From Micrococcales bacterium 73-13 (GTDB lineage: Bacteria; Actinomycetota; Actinomycetes; Actinomycetales; Microbacteriaceae), in contig MKVN01000029.1 of NCBI GenBank assembly GCA_001898855.1, positions 1,451 through 65,450 of the forward strand: DNA of 64,000 bases, given 5' to 3'. The notes below the pieces were generated by a model. That model did not search any database and had not been told where the DNA came from. It saw only the letters and a list, made by a program, of their open reading frames with translations. The position numbers and the translations under genes were made by a program. Shown here piece by piece: positions 20,098 to 27,114 of this stretch. Each line of letters starts with the position of its first letter. Within the stretch, counting starts at the first letter, position 1.

Positions 20098-21980
20098 GCG
20101 CCGAGACCGCCGCGCCGATGCGCCGCCGCCGACCCCGCCAGCATCGCCGGCACGTCTGGCGCTGGGTGCTGCTCGGCATCCTCGGGCTCCTCCTGCTCGT
20201 CGTCCTCTGGATCGTTGCCAGGGGCCTGATCGCGCGGGACCAGCTGACCGGCGCAGTGCCGATCGTCGAGCGGGTGCAGACGCAGATCGCCTCCGGCGGA
20301 GACGCCGACCTCGACGCGACGGCGAGCGAGCTGCAAGCCCGCGCCGACACGGCCGCCGCGCTCACCTCCGATCCCATCTGGCGGGCCGTCGAGCTCGTGC
20401 CATGGATCGGCCCGAACCTCACGGCGTTCCGGGAGGCCGCCGCCGCCGTGCAGACGATCACCGACGAGGCACTGCCCCCGCTCGTCGACCTTGCGGGGCG
20501 GATCGATCTCCGCGACTTCGTCCCGAAGGACGGCATCGTCGACCTCGCGCCGATCCAGGCGCTCCAGCCCGCACTCGCGGACGCCGGTGCGGCGGTCGCG
20601 CTCGCCGCCGAGCAGGCGGGAGCGATTCAGACGGCCGGCACGATCCCGCAGATCGGCGAGGCCGTCGGCCAGCTCGTCGACGTCGTGAATCAGGCCGACG
20701 CGCTGATCGGCGGGACGAACGGCCTCGTCCAGACGCTCCCGGCGATGCTCGGCGCCGACGGCCCCCGAACCACCCTCCTCATGGTCCAGAACAACGCGGA
20801 GCTCCGGGCGACCGGCGGCATCCCGGGCGCCGTCATCGAGCTGCGCACCGACGGGGGCCGCATCGAGCTCGGCCGGTTCTCCTCCTCGACGACGATGGGG
20901 GAGTTCGCGCAGCCGGTGCTGGCGCCCACCGACGTCGAGACGCAGCTCTACGGCGACCGCTTCGCCCGCTTCATGCAGAACGTGACGGTCACGCCCGACT
21001 TCGCCCGCTCGGGCGAGCTCGCCGCAGCGATGTGGCACGAGGCATACGGCCAGGACGTCGATGCGGTCGTCTCCATCGACCCCATCGTGCTGTCCTACCT
21101 GCTGCGCGCCACGGGCCCGCTCGAGCTCGCCGACGGGACGCCGCTCACGTCCGACAACGCGGTCGAGCTGCTGCTCAACGAGGTCTACTTCCGGTTCGCC
21201 GACCCCGTCGCGCAGGACGCGTTCTTCGCCGATGCCGCCGGCACCGTGTTCCAAGCGGTCACGCACTTCGCGGGAGATCCGACGGCGTTCATCGAGGCCG
21301 TCGGCGAGGGGGTCGCCGACCGCCGCGTCTACGTCTGGAGCGCGCACCCCGACGAGCAGGCGGTCATCGCCGGCTCGCCGCTCGCCGGCCTGCTGCCGAC
21401 CAGCGACGGCACCGCGAGCGGGTTCGGGATCTATCTCGCCGACCTCACCATGTCGAAGATCGACTGGTACCTCGACACGGCGATCGCCGTCGGCGGGGCG
21501 CAATGCCCGGAGTGGGGCTCGCACTCCTACTACGAGGTGCGCCTGACGCTCGACTCCGCGATGCCGCCGGGCGGCGACGGCGTGCCGGACTACGTCGTCG
21601 GGCCCGCGGTCGGGGCGGACGCCCGAGGCACCGCGGTGACCCAGGCGTATCTGACGATGCCGGCAGGCTTCCGGGTCTTCCAGACGGTCGTCGACGGCGG
21701 CGACGCCGCGATCGGTGTCGTCGACGCCGGCGACGGCTATGCGCGGTACTCGATCACGCTCGTCACGCCGCCGCAGGCGACGACCGAGGTGCTGCTGCGG
21801 ATCTGGGGCAATGTCGACGCGCCGTCGAAGGTGCGCCTCGTCCACACGCCGACCGCGCACCGGTTCGAGACGACGACGACCTCGGTCGCGTGCCCGACGC
21901 CGGACGAGATCCCGACGGACGACCCCGGCATCATCGCCCTCGCTGACATCGGGGCGGCGAGCCCAGGGCGCGGATCGTAA
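20094..21980 (+). CDS. DUF4012-domain membrane protein
   Basis: A 628-residue protein with a basic N-terminus, a single membrane helix (about 24-45) and a long extracytoplasmic DUF4012 region containing NNAELRATGGIPGAVIEL, which is the conserved core of the family. DUF4012 proteins are frequent in actinobacterial exopolysaccharide loci; their biochemical role is unknown. The middle (residues 60-230) is rich in alpha-helical Ala/Gln/Asp segments; the C-terminal part (from about 470) looks beta-rich. ATG at 20094 overlaps the preceding stop by 4 nt. It closes a four-gene coupled unit that starts with the BY-kinase. Confidence 0.88.
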   Translation: MSAETAAPMRRRRPRQHRRHVWRWVLLGILGLLLLVVLWIVARGLIARDQLTGAVPIVERVQTQIASGGDADLDATASELQARADTAAALTSDPIWRAVELVPWIGPNLTAFREAAAAVQTITDEALPPLVDLAGRIDLRDFVPKDGIVDLAPIQALQPALADAGAAVALAAEQAGAIQTAGTIPQIGEAVGQLVDVVNQADALIGGTNGLVQTLPAMLGADGPRTTLLMVQNNAELRATGGIPGAVIELRTDGGRIELGRFSSSTTMGEFAQPVLAPTDVETQLYGDRFARFMQNVTVTPDFARSGELAAAMWHEAYGQDVDAVVSIDPIVLSYLLRATGPLELADGTPLTSDNAVELLLNEVYFRFADPVAQDAFFADAAGTVFQAVTHFAGDPTAFIEAVGEGVADRRVYVWSAHPDEQAVIAGSPLAGLLPTSDGTASGFGIYLADLTMSKIDWYLDTAIAVGGAQCPEWGSHSYYEVRLTLDSAMPPGGDGVPDYVVGPAVGADARGTAVTQAYLTMPAGFRVFQTVVDGGDAAIGVVDAGDGYARYSITLVTPPQATTEVLLRIWGNVDAPSKVRLVHTPTAHRFETTTTSVACPTPDEIPTDDPGIIALADIGAASPGRGS

Positions 21981-22129
21981 CCCGACGTTTACGTGAGGAA
22001 GTTGCGAGTCCCCCCGAACGTGGGTTAGCTTCGACTACGCCGGGACCGGACTGTTCGTCATTTCCTCGTTCGGATCCAGCGATTGCTCGACACCATCCGA
22101 CCATGGCGGGAATGACGGAAGAGACGAAC

Positions 22130-22618
22130 ATGCTGAAGAAGGCTTCGATCATCGCGGGCGCCGCGCTCGCGCTCGGCCTCGCCCTCGGAGCGCCGGCGGC
22201 GGCGATGGCGGACCCCTACGCCCCCGTTCCCGGCGAGCAGACGCAGTCGGTGGCCCCTGGCGCGACGGTGACGCTCACGACGGCCGGCTGGCTTCCGGGT
22301 GAGCTCATCACGATCACCTACCCCGACTCGTTCACGCTCGCGGCGTCGACCACGACGACGGCGAGCGGTTCCGGCACCTCCGCGGTCTCGTTCGCGACTG
22401 GCTCGTCCTCCGGGACGTTCAGCGTCGTCTTCACCGGCGCGACGAGCGGCACCGTGTCCTTCTCGGTCACGGTCGACCCCGCGCTCGCCTACACCGGCAC
22501 CCCGGACCCGACCCCGTACCTTTGGCTGGGCGGCGGCCTCGCGGTCCTCGGCGCCGCCGCGATCGTGACGGTCGTAGCGGTCCGCCGGCAGAACGCCAAG
22601 GAGTCCGCGGGCGTCTGA
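22130..22618 (+). CDS. Small LAYTG-anchored surface protein
   Basis: A 162-residue secreted protein. A signal peptide (about 1-27, ending APAAAMA) is followed by a Thr/Ser-rich beta domain (YAPVPGEQTQSVAPGATVTL) and a sortase-type tail: LAYTG at 119-123, a membrane helix (about 128-150) and RRQNAKE. LAxTG is the motif of class E sortases of high-GC Gram-positives. The start at 22130 is preferred over an ATG 27 nt upstream because GGAAGAG at 22117-22123 is correctly spaced and the signal peptide begins there. The ligand or function of the ectodomain is unknown; no sortase gene is in the window. Confidence 0.85.
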   Translation: MLKKASIIAGAALALGLALGAPAAAMADPYAPVPGEQTQSVAPGATVTLTTAGWLPGELITITYPDSFTLAASTTTTASGSGTSAVSFATGSSSGTFSVVFTGATSGTVSFSVTVDPALAYTGTPDPTPYLWLGGGLAVLGAAAIVTVVAVRRQNAKESAGV

Positions 22619-22631
22619 CCCACGATTCGAT

Positions 22632-22663
22632 CGAAGGCCCGGTCCGCCAGGATCGGGCCTTCG
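22632..22663 (+). terminator. Stem-loop terminator after the LAYTG gene
   Basis: A 10-bp perfect stem (CGAAGGCCCG paired with CGGGCCTTCG, 12-nt loop) begins 14 nt after the stop codon and is followed by a weak pyrimidine run (TCGTTTC). Confidence 0.8.
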
Positions 22664-22687
22664 TCGTTTCCGCGGCTTGTACTGGCA

Positions 22688-22703
22688 TCGAACATATGTT
22701 CGA
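22688..22703 (+). promoter_or_regulatory. Perfect actinobacterial SOS (LexA) box
   Basis: TCGAACATATGTTCGA is a perfect 16-bp palindrome matching the LexA box of actinobacteria and Gram-positives (CGAAC-N4-GTTCG). It contains a TAnnnT -10 candidate, TATGTT at 22695-22700, so LexA bound here would block the promoter directly. The radical-SAM start codon follows 8 nt after the palindrome. Confidence 0.9.
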
Positions 22704-22711
22704 ATGTCGGC

Positions 22712-23668
22712 ATGCGATGGAACGGCCAGCGACTGGGGGCGGCGGACGACGGAGCCCTGCCGGGCCTCGAGCGCGACCGCCTCGCCGGCCTCGTCCGCAC
22801 GGTCGAGACACCGGAGTTCGCCGGCATGCGCTTCCACGAGGTGCTCACCCGGACCGCCCTGAACCACGTGCCGGGCACCTCGAGCCGGATGCCGCTCGCC
22901 TGGACGATCAACCCGTATCGCGGCTGCAGCCATGCGTGCTCGTACTGCTTCGCCCGCCCCACGCACCGCTATCTCGACCTCGACATCGGCGAGGGCTTCG
23001 ACCGCGACATCGTCGTGAAGGTCAACGTCGCCGAGGTGCTGCGCCGCGAGCTCGCCCGGCCGACCTGGGCCCACGAGCACGTCTCGCTCGGCACGAACAC
23101 CGACCCGTACCAGCGCGCCGAGGGTCGGTATCGGCTGATGCCGGACATCATCGACGCGCTCGCCGACAGCGGCACGCCGTTCTCGATCCTGACGAAGGGC
23201 ACGCTGCTGCGCCGGGACCTGCCGCGGCTCGTCCGAGCCCGGGCGCAGGTCGACGTCGACGTGAGCCTCTCCATCGCCGTCTACGACGACGCGCTCGCCG
23301 CCGAGCTCGAGCCCGGGGCGCCGAGCCCCAAGGCGCGGCTGGACACCGTCCGCGCCGCCGCCGACGCCGGGTTCGCCGTCCAGGTGTTCCTGATGCCGGT
23401 GCTGCCCTACCTCACCGACACCCGGGAGCACCTCGAGCGCGCCGCCGCCTCGGCGAAGGCCGCCGGCGCCGCGAGCGCGATCTATACGGCGCTGCACCTG
23501 CGCCCCGGCGTCAAGGAGCTGTTCATGGACTGGCTCGCCCGAACCCGGCCCGAGCTCGTGCCGCGGTACCGGGTGGTCTACGAGCGCGGCGCGTACGCGC
23601 GGAAGGACTACCGCGAATGGCTCGGCGCAAAGGTCCGACCGATCCTGCGCGCGCACGGACTCGCGTAG
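22712..23668 (+). CDS. Radical SAM protein, SPL/Rv2578c-like, SOS-linked
   Basis: A 318-residue radical-SAM protein of the spore-photoproduct-lyase-like family that includes mycobacterial Rv2578c. The iron-sulfur motif is C72-x3-C76-x2-C79 in YRGCSHACSYCFARPTH; SLGTNTDPYQRAEGRYRLMP is the family signature and SILTKGTLLRRDLP follows. The reaction is unknown; DNA repair is suggested by the SOS box immediately upstream. ATG 22712 gives the family's MRW N-terminus. There is no Shine-Dalgarno, so the message is nearly leaderless. Confidence 0.92.
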   Translation: MRWNGQRLGAADDGALPGLERDRLAGLVRTVETPEFAGMRFHEVLTRTALNHVPGTSSRMPLAWTINPYRGCSHACSYCFARPTHRYLDLDIGEGFDRDIVVKVNVAEVLRRELARPTWAHEHVSLGTNTDPYQRAEGRYRLMPDIIDALADSGTPFSILTKGTLLRRDLPRLVRARAQVDVDVSLSIAVYDDALAAELEPGAPSPKARLDTVRAAADAGFAVQVFLMPVLPYLTDTREHLERAAASAKAAGAASAIYTALHLRPGVKELFMDWLARTRPELVPRYRVVYERGAYARKDYREWLGAKVRPILRAHGLA

Positions 23669-23679
23669 CGTTGGGGCCG

Positions 23680-24327
23680 ATGAGCAAGCTCTACTTCCGC
23701 TACGGCGCGATGAACTCGGGGAAGTCGACCGCGCTGCTGCAGGCCGCCTACAACTACGAGGAGCGCGGCCAGCGGGTGCTGCTCGCGAAGCCGCTCATCG
23801 ACACGAAGGGCGACCGCTCGATCGTCTCCCGCCTCGGGGTCACCCGGAAGGTCGACTTCACGCTGACCCACGACGACGACGCGCACGCCGTCTTCGAGGC
23901 GGAGCGGGTCCGGGTGCGCGCCGAGTCGGGTGCCGACGTCGCCTGCCTGCTCATCGACGAGGCCCAGTTCCTCACGACGGCCCAGGTCGACGATCTGCTG
24001 CGGATCGCGACGATCGAGGACGTGCCGGTCATCGCCTACGGCATCCGCACCGACTTCCAGACCGTCGCCTTCCCCGGCAGCCGGCGGCTGCTCGAGATCG
24101 CCCACTCGCTCGAGGAGCTGAAGACGATCTGCCGCTGCGGCCGGAAGGCCCTGTTCAACGCCCGCAAGGTCGACGGCCGGTTCGTCTTCGACGGCGACCA
24201 GGTCGCGATCGAGATCGGCGAGGTCGTCTACGAGTCGCTCTGCGCCGCCTGCTACCTGCAGGAGTCGGAGGGGCTGCTCGCCGGCGACTGGTGGCCGCGC
24301 GGCGGCTACGCGGTCGAGCCGGATTGA
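23680..24327 (+). CDS. tdk: Thymidine kinase, type II zinc-binding
   Basis: A 215-residue thymidine kinase (ATP + thymidine to TMP). Walker A is GAMNSGKST near the N-terminus; LLIDEAQF is the Walker B/catalytic block; a zinc ribbon is formed by CRCGRKA and a second cysteine pair CAAC. The lasso region near LEELKTICRCG and the C-terminal Tyr-Arg-type end are normal for the family. It starts 11 nt after the radical-SAM stop, so both may share the SOS promoter; TAGCGT at 23666-23671 could also drive a leaderless message. Confidence 0.95.
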   Translation: MSKLYFRYGAMNSGKSTALLQAAYNYEERGQRVLLAKPLIDTKGDRSIVSRLGVTRKVDFTLTHDDDAHAVFEAERVRVRAESGADVACLLIDEAQFLTTAQVDDLLRIATIEDVPVIAYGIRTDFQTVAFPGSRRLLEIAHSLEELKTICRCGRKALFNARKVDGRFVFDGDQVAIEIGEVVYESLCAACYLQESEGLLAGDWWPRGGYAVEPD

Positions 24328-24361
24328 GCCGACTCCCCCGTTCGGGGGGTAGGTTCTCCCC

Positions 24362-24694
24362 ATGGGAACGATCTACTACGCGGGCACGCCGATCGAGATC
24401 GAGGACCGGGCGCTCGCGCACCTCAAGGTCGTGATCGCGACGAAGCTGCGACGCGACGAGAGCTTCACGCTCTCCTGGCAGCACCCGGACGACCAGCCCC
24501 ATGGCCGATCGACTCTCTGGCTGCACCCGTCGATCCCGCTCCGCTTCGTCTTCGACGACCCCGAGCCGGTCGAGCTCAACCGCCTCTGGCTCGAGGAGCT
24601 CTCGAACTCCGCGAACTCCTCGGGCGGCATCCAGCTGATCGCGGAGCAGGTCGGCGCCGTGACGGAGCCGACGCCTACCGTGGACGAGGGCTGA
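24362..24694 (+). CDS. Small conserved protein, DUF7882-like (paralogue 1)
   Basis: A 110-residue cytoplasmic protein of unknown function. It begins MGTIYYAGTPIEIEDRALAHL and has the core TKLRRDESF ... LWLHPSIPLRF. A second copy of identical length lies at 25712-26044 on the other strand and shares RALAHL, TKLRR, WIHPSVPI and an ending helix. Relatives are common in Microbacteriaceae, where they are sometimes mislabelled as DNA-ligase-like. TAGGTT at 24350-24355 lies 6 nt before the ATG, so the transcript is probably leaderless. Confidence 0.75.
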   Translation: MGTIYYAGTPIEIEDRALAHLKVVIATKLRRDESFTLSWQHPDDQPHGRSTLWLHPSIPLRFVFDDPEPVELNRLWLEELSNSANSSGGIQLIAEQVGAVTEPTPTVDEG

Positions 24695-24697
24695 GCG

Positions 24698-24735
24698 TCA
24701 AGCCCCTGGGCGGCGCCCGGCGCCCGGGGCAGGCT
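24698..24735 (+). promoter_or_regulatory. Shared-motif promoter (copy 1): TCAAGCCCC ... CAGGCT
   Basis: TCAAGCCCCT at 24698-24707 and a -10-like CAGGCT at 24730-24735, 32 nt apart start to start. The same spacing recurs in five other promoters between 26 and 29.5 kb. It serves the 24766-25695 pair of genes. Confidence 0.7.
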
Positions 24736-24765
24736 GATGCCCACATCGCGAAACGGAGGTGCGTA

Positions 24766-24984
24766 ATGCCTGCCGACGGCGACGGGCTGCCGCCGATCGA
24801 GGAGTGGTGGCCGGGCCTGACGATCGGTGCGAAGCACGCTGTGCTGAGCCGCATCGACGGTCCGCTCGACGAGCGCGTGCGCGAGGAGATCGAGCGCATC
24901 ACGGGGCGGCACGTCCCCGAGGGCGCGATCCTCGACCACGTCGAGATCGGCTTCGTCGAGACGCAGCAGCAGCCGGTCGACTGA
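24766..24984 (+). CDS. Small hypothetical acidic protein (72 aa)
   Basis: A 72-residue soluble, acidic protein with no recognised domain; it has a WWPGLTIGAKHAVLSRIDGPLD segment followed by a charged helix (ERVREEIERITG). The Shine-Dalgarno GGAGGT is well placed before ATG 24766, and the promoter motif ends 30 nt upstream. It is followed after 9 nt by a membrane protein gene and is probably cotranscribed with it. Function unknown. Confidence 0.75.
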   Translation: MPADGDGLPPIEEWWPGLTIGAKHAVLSRIDGPLDERVREEIERITGRHVPEGAILDHVEIGFVETQQQPVD

Positions 24985-24993
24985 GGTGCGCCG

Positions 24994-25695
24994 ATGGCCG
25001 CCGCGGTGGAGCCCCGAGCCCGCGCAGACCGGGCCGAGCACCGCTGGCCGGCCGTCGCCGCCGTGCTCTTCTCCCTGGTGATCTACGCGCTGCTGCCGAG
25101 CGAGTTCACCCCGTGGCTGCGGATCTCGGTCGTCGCGGTCTGCGTGCTGCTGCTGGTCCCGCTCGTGCTGCTCAACCCGCTGCGGCTGCGCCGCCAGACC
25201 CGCTGGTCGCGCTGGGCGTCGATCGCGCTCGTCGCCGTCCTCGCGGCGGCCAACCACGTCGCGCTCGTGCAGCTCATCATGGCGATGCTCGCGACGCGCC
25301 AGGACTCGGACGGCACGCTGCTGCTCGCGGCGACGCAGGTCTGGGTGCTGCACGTCGTCGTGTACGCCCTGCTCTACTGGGAGATCGACCGAGGGGGACC
25401 GGTGGTGCGCGCCCTCGCGAGACGGCAGGACATCCCGCGCGCCGACATCCGCTTCCCGCAGGACGAGGACGCCACGACGGTCTCCGAGGTCGCCCGCCGG
25501 TCCTCGGAGCGCTCCGGCTGGACGGCGAACTTCATCGACTACCTCTACTTCTCGCTCTCGAACTGCATGGCGTTCAGCCCGCCCGACGCGGTGCCGCTCA
25601 GCTCGCGGCTCAAGGTCCTGGTCGCCCTGCAGGCCTTCGCGGCGTTCGTCGTGCTCGTGCTGGTGATCGCCCGGGCCGTCGCACTGCTCGGCTGA
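24994..25695 (+). CDS. Membrane protein with channel-like C-terminal half
   Basis: A 233-residue protein with about five membrane helices (near 18-34, 42-62, 72-97, 109-125 and 202-226). The last part, FIDYLYFSLSNCMAFSPPDAVPLSSRLKVL followed by a long helix, resembles the pore loop and second helix of two-helix ion-channel modules (a Ser/Thr-rich filter followed by PxD). No K+-filter GYG is present, so ion conduction is only a possibility. It belongs to the shared-motif promoter group through its upstream partner. Confidence 0.72.
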   Translation: MAAAVEPRARADRAEHRWPAVAAVLFSLVIYALLPSEFTPWLRISVVAVCVLLLVPLVLLNPLRLRRQTRWSRWASIALVAVLAAANHVALVQLIMAMLATRQDSDGTLLLAATQVWVLHVVVYALLYWEIDRGGPVVRALARRQDIPRADIRFPQDEDATTVSEVARRSSERSGWTANFIDYLYFSLSNCMAFSPPDAVPLSSRLKVLVALQAFAAFVVLVLVIARAVALLG

Positions 25696-25711
25696 CGCCG
25701 CGCCCGCCGGC

Positions 25712-26044
25712 TCAGGCGGTGCTCGAGGTCTCCGCCTCGTCCTCCTTCGGAGCCTTCGGCTCCGGCGGGATGATGAGCCCGGCGGGGCTGCTCGCCAGCA
25801 GGATCATCTCCTCGACCCAGGCGCGGTTCAGTCGCGGCGCCCGGCCGCCGAAGAACTGGAACTGGATCGGGACGGACGGATGGATCCAGAACGTGCGGCG
25901 GCCGTTGCCGCCGCCGGCCTCCACGTCGAACATGAAGGCCTCGTTGCGCCGCAGCTTCGTCATGACCGCGACTCGCAGATGCGCCAGCGCGCGATCGTCG
26001 AGCTCGACGGACGTGGCGGTCGCGCCATAGATGAACTTGCCCAC
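25712..26044 (-). CDS. Small conserved protein, DUF7882-like (paralogue 2)
   Basis: A 110-residue paralogue of 24362-24694, starting GKFIYGATATSVELDDRALAHL and containing TKLRRNEAFMF and FWIHPSVPIQFQFF. The C-terminus is an acidic Glu/Ala/Ser tail. GTG at 26044 was chosen over an upstream ATG because it aligns with the start of paralogue 1 and has TAGGCT at 26055-26050, 5 nt away, so the message is likely leaderless. It is transcribed divergently from the SAP-like gene. Function unknown. Confidence 0.75.
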   Translation of the reverse strand: MGKFIYGATATSVELDDRALAHLRVAVMTKLRRNEAFMFDVEAGGGNGRRTFWIHPSVPIQFQFFGGRAPRLNRAWVEEMILLASSPAGLIIPPEPKAPKEDEAETSSTA

Positions 26045-26093
26045 GTCGGAGCCTAACCACGCCCGGTTGGGAAAACACACCGAGTTCCGGAAA

Positions 26094-26131
26094 TCAAGCC
26101 CCTCCTCGGGGGACGACCGTCGGCCTAGCGT
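26094..26131 (+). promoter_or_regulatory. Shared-motif promoter (copy 2): TCAAGCCCC ... TAGCGT
   Basis: TCAAGCCCCT at 26094-26103 and TAGCGT at 26126-26131, again 32 nt apart, driving the gene at 26176. Confidence 0.72.
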
Positions 26132-26175
26132 CGCAGCGGGGCGCCGACCGGGCGCCCGAAGGGGAGAGACGCACC

Positions 26176-26445
26176 ATGCCGCACGGACGCGGGGCGAACA
26201 GCCTCAAGGACAAGGAGCTCTACGAGCGGATGCGCGACGAGGGCGCATCGAAGGAGAAGGCCGCCAGGGTGTCGAACGCCGCGGCGCGCGAGGGCCGCAG
26301 GACGGTCGGCCGGCGCGGCGGCGAGTCGGGCAGCTACGAGGACTGGAGCGTCGAGCGGCTCCGCGGCCGGGCGAAGCAGCTCGGCCTCCACGGCTACTCG
26401 GGCAAGCGCAAGTCCGAGCTCATCGACCTGCTGCGGCATCACTGA
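26176..26445 (+). CDS. Small basic protein with SAP/Rho-N-like C-terminus
   Basis: An 89-residue basic protein. The first half (GRGANSLKDKELYERMRDEGASKEKAARVSN) resembles a DUF7218-type helical module; the second (SVERLRGRAKQLGLHGYSGKRKSELIDLLR) is a SAP/Rho N-terminal-like DNA- or RNA-binding fold. It is likely a nucleoid- or stress-associated protein. A strong purine-rich ribosome site (GAAGGGGAGAG) precedes ATG 26176. Confidence 0.82.
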   Translation: MPHGRGANSLKDKELYERMRDEGASKEKAARVSNAAAREGRRTVGRRGGESGSYEDWSVERLRGRAKQLGLHGYSGKRKSELIDLLRHH

Positions 26446-26485
26446 TCGCCGGGCCGTCCCCCGGCCGTAACACCGGCGGGCGGCG

Positions 26486-26821
26486 TCAGCGCCCCTGCGC
26501 CTCGCCGATCGTGATGAGCACGAGCGCGAGGATCGGGACCAGCGCCATGCCGCCCATCAGCCAGGCGAACGCGACGTTGCGCGGATGCGTCTCCCGCATC
26601 CCGATCGCGCAGGCGAGCATCGTCAGGTAGAGCAGCGTCTCGAGCCCGATGCCGGCCCACGGGATCAGGATCTGGAGCGTCAGGGTCGCCGTGAGCATGA
26701 GCACGGCGACCAGCCACAGCACGCCGGCGGGGATCAGCCACTGCCGCCGGCGCCCGGTCCACAGGGCCGGCTGGTTGCGGATCGCGAGGGGGTCCCGCCG
26801 AGCGGCGTCGCGCGCGGCCAT
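26486..26821 (-). CDS. Three-helix membrane protein, unknown
   Basis: A 111-residue protein with three predicted membrane helices (about 25-48, 52-70 and 85-106). The N-terminal stretch is basic and cytoplasmic (RNQPALWTGRRRQW). It starts 2 nt after the stop of the 31-residue small protein gene and must be translationally linked to it. No family is recognised. ATG 26821 is the natural start; the open frame extends further up only in the antisense of the small gene's leader. Confidence 0.75.
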   Translation of the reverse strand: MAARDAARRDPLAIRNQPALWTGRRRQWLIPAGVLWLVAVLMLTATLTLQILIPWAGIGLETLLYLTMLACAIGMRETHPRNVAFAWLMGGMALVPILALVLITIGEAQGR

Positions 26822-26823
26822 CG

Positions 26824-26919
26824 TCAGGCCTTCGGGATGCGGGTGACGAAGAACGCGATGCCGACCGCGGCGGCGAGGCCGCCGACCGCGAGCATCAGGA
26901 TCAGGGTCGTCATCTCCAT
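26824..26919 (-). CDS. 31-residue single-helix membrane peptide
   Basis: ATG at 26919 opens a 31-codon gene with a textbook Shine-Dalgarno (GAGGAGGT, about 5 nt upstream). The product is almost entirely one membrane helix (LILMLAVGGLAAAVGIAFFV) ending TRIPKA. It sits directly upstream of the three-helix protein gene, like the small subunit of a two-part membrane complex (compare MetS- or KdpF-type peptides), though no family match is claimed. The shared-motif promoter lies 50 nt upstream, which supports it being real. Confidence 0.75.
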   Translation of the reverse strand: MEMTTLILMLAVGGLAAAVGIAFFVTRIPKA

Positions 26920-26968
26920 CGGGCACCTCCTCGGTCTGCGCCGGGTCGCCGGCGCGTCGTCCGAGACG

Positions 26969-27006
26969 AGGCTACGACCGGCGGGTCCCGGGCGCAGCGG
27001 GGTTGA
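26969..27006 (-). promoter_or_regulatory. Shared-motif promoter (copy 3): TCAACCCC ... TAGCCT
   Basis: On the minus strand TCAACCCC starts at 27006 and TAGCCT occupies 26974-26969, with the invariant 32-nt offset. It drives the 31-residue peptide and three-helix protein genes. Confidence 0.7.
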
Positions 27007-27070
27007 CATCGCGCCGGGAGCGGGTTCACCCTCGGAGCCGCGGAGGGCTAGCACGACCCGCCCCCGCTCG

Positions 27071-27108
27071 GCAAGCCCGTTCCGGCCCGCTCCCTCCGGG
27101 CATATCGT
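27071..27108 (+). promoter_or_regulatory. Shared-motif promoter (copy 4): GCAAGCCC ... TATCGT, ctaD
   Basis: GCAAGCCCGT at 27071-27080 and TATCGT at 27103-27108, 32 nt apart. The -10 box ends 6 nt before the ctaD ATG, so the message should be leaderless. Confidence 0.62.
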
Positions 27109-27114
27109 CGCGTC

